Source: Pelomonas sp. KK5 (GTDB lineage: Bacteria; Pseudomonadota; Gammaproteobacteria; Burkholderiales; Burkholderiaceae_C). From it: a stretch of 32,502 nt of DNA. The DNA is taken from positions 1 through 32,502 of the forward strand of contig NZ_LYVQ01000056.1 of assembly GCF_001984095.1 (NCBI RefSeq), written 5' to 3'. Made by a program: the position numbers and the translations under genes. Each line of letters opens with the position of its first letter. Position 1 is the stretch's first letter. Under the pieces are notes generated by a model. It was not told the origin of the DNA, searched no databases, and saw nothing but the letters and a program-made list of their open reading frames with translations. Of the stretch, positions 26,171 to 32,502 are shown one piece after another.

Positions 26171-27796
26171 ATGAGTACCCCGATCGACCGCGCCGCGCAA
26201 CTCGCCCGGCTGCGCGACACCCCCCAGTGGGACCTCGTCGTCATCGGCGGCGGCGCCACCGGCCTGGGCGTGGCGCTGGACGCCGCCGCGCGCGGCTTCG
26301 CCGTCGCGCTGATCGAGGCAGAGGATTTCGCCAAAGGCACCTCCTCGCGCGCCACCAAGCTGGTCCACGGCGGCGTGCGCTACCTCGCGCAGGGCAATGT
26401 GAGCCTCGTGCGCGAGGCGCTGCACGAGCGCGCCACGCTGCTGGCCAACGCACCGCACCTGGCCCAGCCGCTGGCCTTCGTGATGCCGGCGCGGCGCTGG
26501 TGGGAGCCGGCCTTCTATGGCCTGGGGCTGAAGCTCTATGACGCGCTGGCCGGCAGCCGCGGCCTTGGCGCCACCCAACTCCTCTCCGTGCAGAAGGCCA
26601 AGGCCGCGTTGCCCAACCTGAACCCCGCGCAGCTCGCCGGCGGCGTGCGCTACTGGGACGGACAGTTCGACGACGCCCGCCTCGCGGTGACCCTCGCCCG
26701 CAGCGCGGTCTCGCAAGGCGCCGCCGTGCTGAACCACTGCCCCGCCACCGGCCTGCTGCGCGAGAAGGGCCGCATCAGCGGCGTCACCGTGCGCGACGCC
26801 GAGACCGGCGAGAGCTTCACCCTGCGGAGCCGCGCCGTCGTCAACGCCACCGGCGTCTGGGTGGACGCGATCCGCGACATGGACCGCGAGCCGGGCTCGC
26901 CCTCACGCCAGCCGATGGTGGCGCCCAGCCAGGGCGTGCACGTCGTCGTCGACCGCGCCTTCCTGCCCGGCGAGAACGCGCTGATCGTCCCGAAGACCTC
27001 CGACGGCCGCGTGCTCTTCGCCGTGCCCTGGCTGGGCAAGACGCTGCTTGGCACGACCGACGCGCCGCGCAGCGACCTGCCCGCCGAGCCCCGCGCCACC
27101 GAGGAGGAGATCGGCTTCATCCTCAAGGAAGCCGCCGACTACCTGGCCCGCGCCCCGCGCCGCCAGGATGTGCTCTCGGTCTGGGCCGGCCTGCGTCCGC
27201 TGGTGAAGCCGGACGACGACGACGCCGGCAGCACCAAGAAGATCTCGCGCGAGCACACGGTGATCGTCGGCCGCTCGGGCCTCGTCACCGTCACCGGCGG
27301 CAAGTGGACCACCTACCGCGCGATGGCCGAGGACGTGATGCAGCGCTGCTTCGATGCGAAGCTGCTGCCCGCGCGAGGCGGCAAGGACGCCACGTCCGAG
27401 CTGCGGCTGGTCGGCGCGCCCGCCCGGGCCGGCGGCTCGCTGGCCCAGCCGCCCGGCGAACACCTGTACGGCGACGAACAGGCCGCGCTGCGCGCGCTGC
27501 CCGGCGCCGGCCGATGGCTCTGGCGCGACGGCACTGGTGGCTTCAGCGAGGCGATGCTGCGCTTCGCGGTGCGCTTCGAGATGGCCCGCACCGTCGAAGA
27601 CCTGCTCGCCCGCCGCAGCCGCCTGCTCTTCCTCGATGCAGCCAAAGCCGAGGCACTGGCCCGCCCGGTCGCCGCGTTGCTGGCCGAGGAACTGGGCCGC
27701 CCGGTGCCCGAGGCCGAGATCCAGGCCTTCGAGGCGCTGGCCCGCCGCTACCGGGGCCTGCCCGAGCCCGACACGAACGAACTGAAAGCCGCATGA
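26171..27796 (+). CDS. glpD: Aerobic glycerol-3-phosphate dehydrogenase
   Basis: A 541-residue FAD enzyme of the GlpD family, which oxidises sn-glycerol-3-phosphate to dihydroxyacetone phosphate at the inner membrane and passes electrons to ubiquinone. The FAD dinucleotide motif VVIGGGATGLGVALDAAARG is at about 23-42, followed by the very typical GTSSRATKLVHGGVRYL. The conserved LLGTTDAPRSDLP and VTVTGGKWTTYRAMAED blocks appear at about 296-308 and 374-391. Length is between the E. coli (about 500) and Bacillus (about 555) forms. It begins one base after the SDR stop and overlaps the aldehyde dehydrogenase by four bases. Together with GlpK at 29348 it forms a full glycerol-use route embedded in a sugar-acid operon, which implies that glycerol is a product of the operon's substrate. 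Confidence 0.93.
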   Translation: MSTPIDRAAQLARLRDTPQWDLVVIGGGATGLGVALDAAARGFAVALIEAEDFAKGTSSRATKLVHGGVRYLAQGNVSLVREALHERATLLANAPHLAQPLAFVMPARRWWEPAFYGLGLKLYDALAGSRGLGATQLLSVQKAKAALPNLNPAQLAGGVRYWDGQFDDARLAVTLARSAVSQGAAVLNHCPATGLLREKGRISGVTVRDAETGESFTLRSRAVVNATGVWVDAIRDMDREPGSPSRQPMVAPSQGVHVVVDRAFLPGENALIVPKTSDGRVLFAVPWLGKTLLGTTDAPRSDLPAEPRATEEEIGFILKEAADYLARAPRRQDVLSVWAGLRPLVKPDDDDAGSTKKISREHTVIVGRSGLVTVTGGKWTTYRAMAEDVMQRCFDAKLLPARGGKDATSELRLVGAPARAGGSLAQPPGEHLYGDEQAALRALPGAGRWLWRDGTGGFSEAMLRFAVRFEMARTVEDLLARRSRLLFLDAAKAEALARPVAALLAEELGRPVPEAEIQAFEALARRYRGLPEPDTNELKAA

Positions 27797-29274
27797 GCAC
27801 GAACATGAACACGCCCCTCGACCGCCTCGCCCGCCCCGAACTGCTGCGCACCGACGCGCTGATCGGCTCCGAATGGCTCGCCGGCAGCAGCCGCTTCGAC
27901 GTCACCGACCCGACGACGGGTGCGGTGCTGGCCACCGTCGCCAGCCTGGGCGCCACCGAGACCGAAGCCGCCATCGCTGCCGCCAACAACGCCGGCAAGA
28001 CCTGGCGCGCGCTGCCGGCCAAGCAGCGCGCCGCGATCATGCAGCGCTGGTTCCGCCTGCTGCAGGACAACGCCGAGGACCTGGCCACGATCATGTCCGC
28101 CGAGCAGGGCAAGCCGCTGGCGGAAGCGCGCGGCGAGGTGGGCTTCGGCGCCAGCTTCATCGAGTGGTTCGCCGAGGAATCGCGCCGCGTCTACGGGGAG
28201 ACGATCCCGACCACCGACAGGGACAAGCGCTACCTGGTGCTGCGCGAGCCGGTGGGTGTCTGCGCGGCGATCACGCCCTGGAACTTCCCGATCGCGATGA
28301 TCACGCGCAAGGTGGCGCCGGCCATCGCCGCGGGCTGCACCGTCGTCGTCAAGCCGGCCGAGCAGACGCCGCTGTCGGCGCTGGCCGTGGCCGCGCTGGC
28401 GGTCGAGGCCGGCCTGCCGCCGGGCGTGCTGAACGTCGTCACCGGCGACGGGCCGCAGTCGATCGCGATCGGCCAGGCGCTGTGCGAGAGCGATGTGGTG
28501 CGGCATCTCTCGTTCACCGGCTCCACCGAGGTCGGCCGCATCCTGATGAAGCAATGCGCGCCGACGATCAAGAAGCTCTCGCTGGAGCTGGGCGGCAACG
28601 CGCCCTTCATCGTCTTCGACGACGCGGACCTCGACGCCGCCGCCGAGGGCGCGCTGATCAGCAAATACCGCAACGCCGGCCAGACCTGCGTCTGCGCCAA
28701 CCGGATCTATGTGCAGTCCGGCGTCTACGAGGCCTTCGTGGAGAAGCTGGCCGCCAAGGTGCGCGCGATCAAGGTCGGCAACCCCTTCGAGGCCGGCACC
28801 ACGCAGGGCCCGATGATCGACGAGGACGCGATCCTGAAGATCGAGCGCCACGTTGCCGATGCAACATCGAAGGGCGCGCGGCTGGTCGAGGGCGGCCGCC
28901 GCATCGACGAGCGCTTCTACGCGCCCACGCTGCTGGCCGACGCCACGCCCGACATGCTCTGCGCCCGCGAGGAGACCTTCGGCCCGATGGCGCCTGTATT
29001 CCGCTTCGAGACCGAGGACGAGGCCATCCGCCTGGCCAACGACACCGAGTTCGGCCTGGCCAGCTACTTCTACAGCCGGGACGTAGGGAGGATCTTCCGC
29101 GTCGGCGAGGCGCTGGAATACGGCATGGTCGGCGTCAACACCGGCCTGATCTCAACGGCCGAGGTGCCCTTCGGCGGCGTCAAGCAGTCGGGCCTGGGCC
29201 GCGAGGGCTCGCGCCACGGCATCGAGGACTATGTGGAGGTGAAGTACCTGTGCCTGGGCGGCGTCACGTCATGA
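27793..29274 (+). CDS. GabD-like aldehyde dehydrogenase (candidate sulfolactaldehyde dehydrogenase)
   Basis: A 493-residue NAD(P)-dependent aldehyde dehydrogenase of the succinate-semialdehyde dehydrogenase subfamily. Catalytic residues are Asn164 in TPWNFP, Lys187 in VVKPAEQTP, Glu265 in LELGGNAPF and the nucleophile Cys299 in GQTCVCANR, with the second Cys301 typical of GabD. Arg172 in the ITRK segment is a candidate anchor for an acidic substrate tail. The start at 27793 overlaps the glpD stop; a long open frame upstream is a glpD shadow. Placed between glpD and glpK, far from any 4-aminobutyrate gene, it probably oxidises the aldehyde from the HpcH/HpaI aldolase. GabD-like proteins serve as sulfolactaldehyde dehydrogenases in sulfo-ED bacteria, producing sulfolactate. 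Confidence 0.92.
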   Translation: MSTNMNTPLDRLARPELLRTDALIGSEWLAGSSRFDVTDPTTGAVLATVASLGATETEAAIAAANNAGKTWRALPAKQRAAIMQRWFRLLQDNAEDLATIMSAEQGKPLAEARGEVGFGASFIEWFAEESRRVYGETIPTTDRDKRYLVLREPVGVCAAITPWNFPIAMITRKVAPAIAAGCTVVVKPAEQTPLSALAVAALAVEAGLPPGVLNVVTGDGPQSIAIGQALCESDVVRHLSFTGSTEVGRILMKQCAPTIKKLSLELGGNAPFIVFDDADLDAAAEGALISKYRNAGQTCVCANRIYVQSGVYEAFVEKLAAKVRAIKVGNPFEAGTTQGPMIDEDAILKIERHVADATSKGARLVEGGRRIDERFYAPTLLADATPDMLCAREETFGPMAPVFRFETEDEAIRLANDTEFGLASYFYSRDVGRIFRVGEALEYGMVGVNTGLISTAEVPFGGVKQSGLGREGSRHGIEDYVEVKYLCLGGVTS

Positions 29275-29347
29275 GCGCCGCGCCGGACCGCTCCAAGCAA
29301 GCTCGCATCCCCCCGGGGGATCGGGCGTACCCGCCCGAGGGGCACCA

Positions 29348-29351
<4 letters not shown>
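29271..29351 (+). CDS. Possible 26-codon linking ORF between aldehyde dehydrogenase and glpK
   Basis: The ATG overlaps the upstream stop (ATGA) and its own stop overlaps the glpK GTG (GTGA), so ribosomes could pass through all three. The 26-residue product is Pro- and Arg-rich with no known domain. It spans two perfect hairpins (29307-29321 and 29322-29337), and its 3' part carries the GAGGGG that serves glpK. It may be a coupling leader or just repeat sequence that happens to be open; it is not claimed as a functional peptide. Confidence 0.3.
29307..29337. repeat. Two adjacent perfect inverted repeats before glpK
   Basis: ATCCCC/GGGGAT arms with a three-base loop (29307-29321) are followed at once by CGGGCG/CGCCCG arms with a four-base loop (29322-29337). 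The second ends at the glpK ribosome binding site (GAGGGG, 29337-29342). The style resembles the 19427-19441 element in the other spacer, with a six-base arm and three-base loop, suggesting one repeat family. Confidence 0.65.
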
Positions 29352-30828
<1,477 letters not shown>

Positions 30829-30832
<4 letters not shown>

Positions 30833-31602
30833 GCCCCCAGGAGATCGGCCACTACGCCGGCTTCATCGCCTGCGTGGCGGTGGCCACGGCCGTCCAGAAC
30901 CTGACCGGCTTCGCCTTCGGCCTGGTGCTGCTGGGCCTGGCCGCGATGCTGGACCTGGCGCCGGTGGTCGACGCCGCCAACGCGGCCACGGTGCTGACCC
31001 TGGTCAATGCCGCCTCCTTCTTTCGGCTGCACCGGCTGCAGCCTGAGTGGCGCGTCATCAAGCCCGCGATCCTGCCGAGCCTGGCCGGCGTGGCCGTCGG
31101 CGTGGCGCTGCTGGCCTGGCTCAGCGGCAATGCGCTGCAGCTGCTGCGCGGCCTGCTGGGCCTGGCGATCCTCGGCTGTGCCGCGGCGCTGCTCAGCGAT
31201 GCGAAGCCGCGCGAGACGGTTTCGTCCGCGCGCAGCTTCGCGGCGGTCGGCGCGCTCTCGGGCCTCCTCGGCGGCCTGTTCTCCAGCGCCGGGCCGCCGA
31301 TGGTCTACCAGCTCTATCGCCAGCCGCTGCCGCGCGAGCTGGTGCGGCAGTGCCTGGTGCTGATCTTCGCGGTCAACCAGATCCTGCGCCTTGCCCTGGT
31401 GCTGGCGAGCGGGCATTTCTCGGCCTACTCGGCGCTGCTGAGCGCCTCGGCGCTGCCAGTGGTCCACGGCGTGGGCTGGCTGCAGAAGCGCTACATGCCG
31501 CCGCTGAGCCCGGCGCTGCTGCGCACGGTGGTCAGCGGCCTGCTGCTGGTGGCGGGTGGATCGCTGGTGATCTCCTGCGCCGCATGGTGGCTGAGGCACT
31601 GA
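30829..31602 (+). CDS. TauE/SafE-family exporter (candidate sulfolactate exporter)
   Basis: A 257-residue inner-membrane protein with roughly seven to eight hydrophobic segments and the twofold pattern of TauE/SafE (DUF81) permeases. The conserved [20 protein letters not shown] in the first half and [23 protein letters not shown] in the second half mark the family. Members export sulfite, sulfoacetate, sulfolactate and related anions. It overlaps the glpK stop by four bases and is the last gene of the operon, six bases from the convergent peptidase gene. In sulfo-ED clusters a TauE-type protein exports the sulfolactate end product. Outside that setting TauE/SafE proteins have varied or unknown cargo, so the substrate is inference from context. 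Confidence 0.88.
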
Positions 31603-31608
31603 GGATCG

Positions 31609-32502
31609 TCACCGTTCCTGCTGCGCCGCCAGCCGCTCCAGCACCTCGCGGATGCCCGCGCCCTCGCTGATCTGCGGGTTCGAGTAGCCGTCGGTCTTGC
31701 CGGCGGCCTTCTCCCGCTCGTCGATCAGCCTGCGTGCCTTCACATGCGCCTCCGTGAAGGACAGGGTCTCGTTCAGCGCGTCCACATACATCGCCTGGCC
31801 GAAGAAGGTCAGCGGCGAGCGCGAGCCGCAGCCGTAGGAGGTGTGCATCGCGTCGGCGGCGGTCATCACCAGCGTGCCCTCGCCGGCCAGCGGCGCGATC
31901 CAGCTGCCCGAGTAGCAGGCCGAGATCGACAGCACCCGCCAGCGGATGCCGGCCTCGTCCAGCCAGGCGCGCAGCTGCTGCGGCGTGACCGGCTCGGTTT
32001 CCAGCGGCCAGCTCTCGGTGGCGAGCTTGCCGTCGTAGCCGCCGTGCGAGGTGAGGTGCAGGAACAGCACGTCGTGCTCGCGGTCCATCACGCGGGCGAT
32101 GCCGGTGATCGTCCGGTGCAGGTTCGAGGGCGTGGCCCAGGGCAGCGACAGGCTGGTGGCGTTGTTCGTCACCAGCTGCACGATGCGGCCGTCGAAGCGC
32201 TGCTGCATCGTCTTCGTGACGACGCCGCTCTCGCGCAGGAACACGTTCTGCGAGGCATAGGGCGCGAAGGTGGCGCCGTACATCTCGATGCGCCCCGGCC
32301 GCGGCGGCGGCAGCGCGGCAAGCGCATCGGCCAGCAGCCGGCCCTGGGCCTCGACGACCGGCTCGGTGATCGCCAGGCCGCGGAAGGCCTCGGGATCGGC
32401 GGCCGGCACCGGCGTCCAGAACTGGGCCGGCTGCAGCCAGTGGGAAACGGCCACCGTGGCCGGCACCAGCAGCAGCACCGCCAGCCGCACCGGGCTCGGC
32501 CC
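31609..32502 (-). CDS. C13-family (legumain/caspase-like) cysteine peptidase, C-terminal part (partial)
   Basis: The frame remains open to the right edge, so the N-terminus is missing; a GTG at 32490 is possible but unsupported. Numbered from that GTG, the catalytic His149 lies in LHLTSHGG and Cys192 in SISACYSGSW, the classical His-Gly and Ala-Cys pair of clan CD peptidases. A hydrophobic segment at the visible N-terminus (RLAVLLLVPATVAVSHWL) is probably the last of several membrane helices, placing the peptidase domain outside the cytoplasm. It is convergent with and functionally unrelated to the sugar operon. Substrates are unknown for these bacterial proteins; clan CD enzymes often cut after Asn, Asp or Arg. 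Confidence 0.85.
   Translation of the reverse strand, partial: GPSPVRLAVLLLVPATVAVSHWLQPAQFWTPVPAADPEAFRGLAITEPVVEAQGRLLADALAALPPPRPGRIEMYGATFAPYASQNVFLRESGVVTKTMQQRFDGRIVQLVTNNATSLSLPWATPSNLHRTITGIARVMDREHDVLFLHLTSHGGYDGKLATESWPLETEPVTPQQLRAWLDEAGIRWRVLSISACYSGSWIAPLAGEGTLVMTAADAMHTSYGCGSRSPLTFFGQAMYVDALNETLSFTEAHVKARRLIDEREKAAGKTDGYSNPQISEGAGIREVLERLAAQQER

Noticed and set aside
27304-27792. Long N-terminal extension of the aldehyde dehydrogenase
   Set aside because: It is the out-of-frame shadow of the glpD 3' end; the ATGA overlap at 27793 gives normal family length.

Overview
The window is a gene-dense, very GC-rich stretch of bacterial chromosome with no rRNA, tRNA, CRISPR array or transposase in view. 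Several things point to a betaproteobacterium of the order Burkholderiales: two trimeric porins of the Burkholderiales type, GGAGAC-type ribosome binding sites before many genes, strings of ATGA stop/start overlaps, and hairpin-rich spacers. Genus cannot be fixed from the sequence alone.

Left part (1-13308, all + strand): an aromatic-compound catabolic cluster. It holds the tail of a flavin-dependent hydroxylase, a type I extradiol dioxygenase, a BKACE-type beta-keto acid cleavage enzyme, two tandem VanA-like Rieske oxygenases, a five-gene LivJHMGF-type ABC importer, a fumarylacetoacetate-hydrolase-family enzyme, a lipoprotein amidohydrolase, a porin, and a VanB-like flavin/ferredoxin reductase that probably feeds both Rieske enzymes. 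The substrate is not evident. Hydroxylation or O/N-demethylation followed by meta-cleavage is the simplest reading.

Right part (13313-31602): a GntR-like LacI-family regulator (- strand) faces a 17-kb, 14-gene operon (+ strand) across a short region with two TTACCGGTAA-type operators. The operon encodes an IlvD/Edd dehydratase, an HpcH/HpaI aldolase, an ABC sugar importer, a porin, a Gfo/Idh/MocA protein, an aldose-1-epimerase-like mutarotase, an SMP-30 lactonase, an SDR sugar dehydrogenase, GlpD, a GabD-like aldehyde dehydrogenase, GlpK and a TauE/SafE exporter.

The main interpretation is that this operon is a sulfo-Entner-Doudoroff (sulfo-ED) system for sulfoquinovosyl glycerol (SQGro). 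The importer brings in SQGro. The Gfo/Idh/MocA protein may be an NAD-dependent sulfoquinovosidase (GH188/SqgA-like) in place of the usual GH31 enzyme, which is absent. Mutarotase, SDR, lactonase, dehydratase and aldolase would convert sulfoquinovose to pyruvate and sulfolactaldehyde. The aldehyde dehydrogenase would make sulfolactate, TauE would export it, and GlpK/GlpD would recover the released glycerol. The gene set is read directly from sequence; the sulfonate substrate and the glycosidase role are inference. A sulfur-free glycoside of glycerol (for example galactosylglycerol) is the main alternative.

The right edge (31609-32502, - strand) carries the C-terminal part of a membrane-associated C13-family cysteine peptidase. 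No gap between genes exceeds 300 bases; the longest (19374-19540) is packed with inverted repeats.
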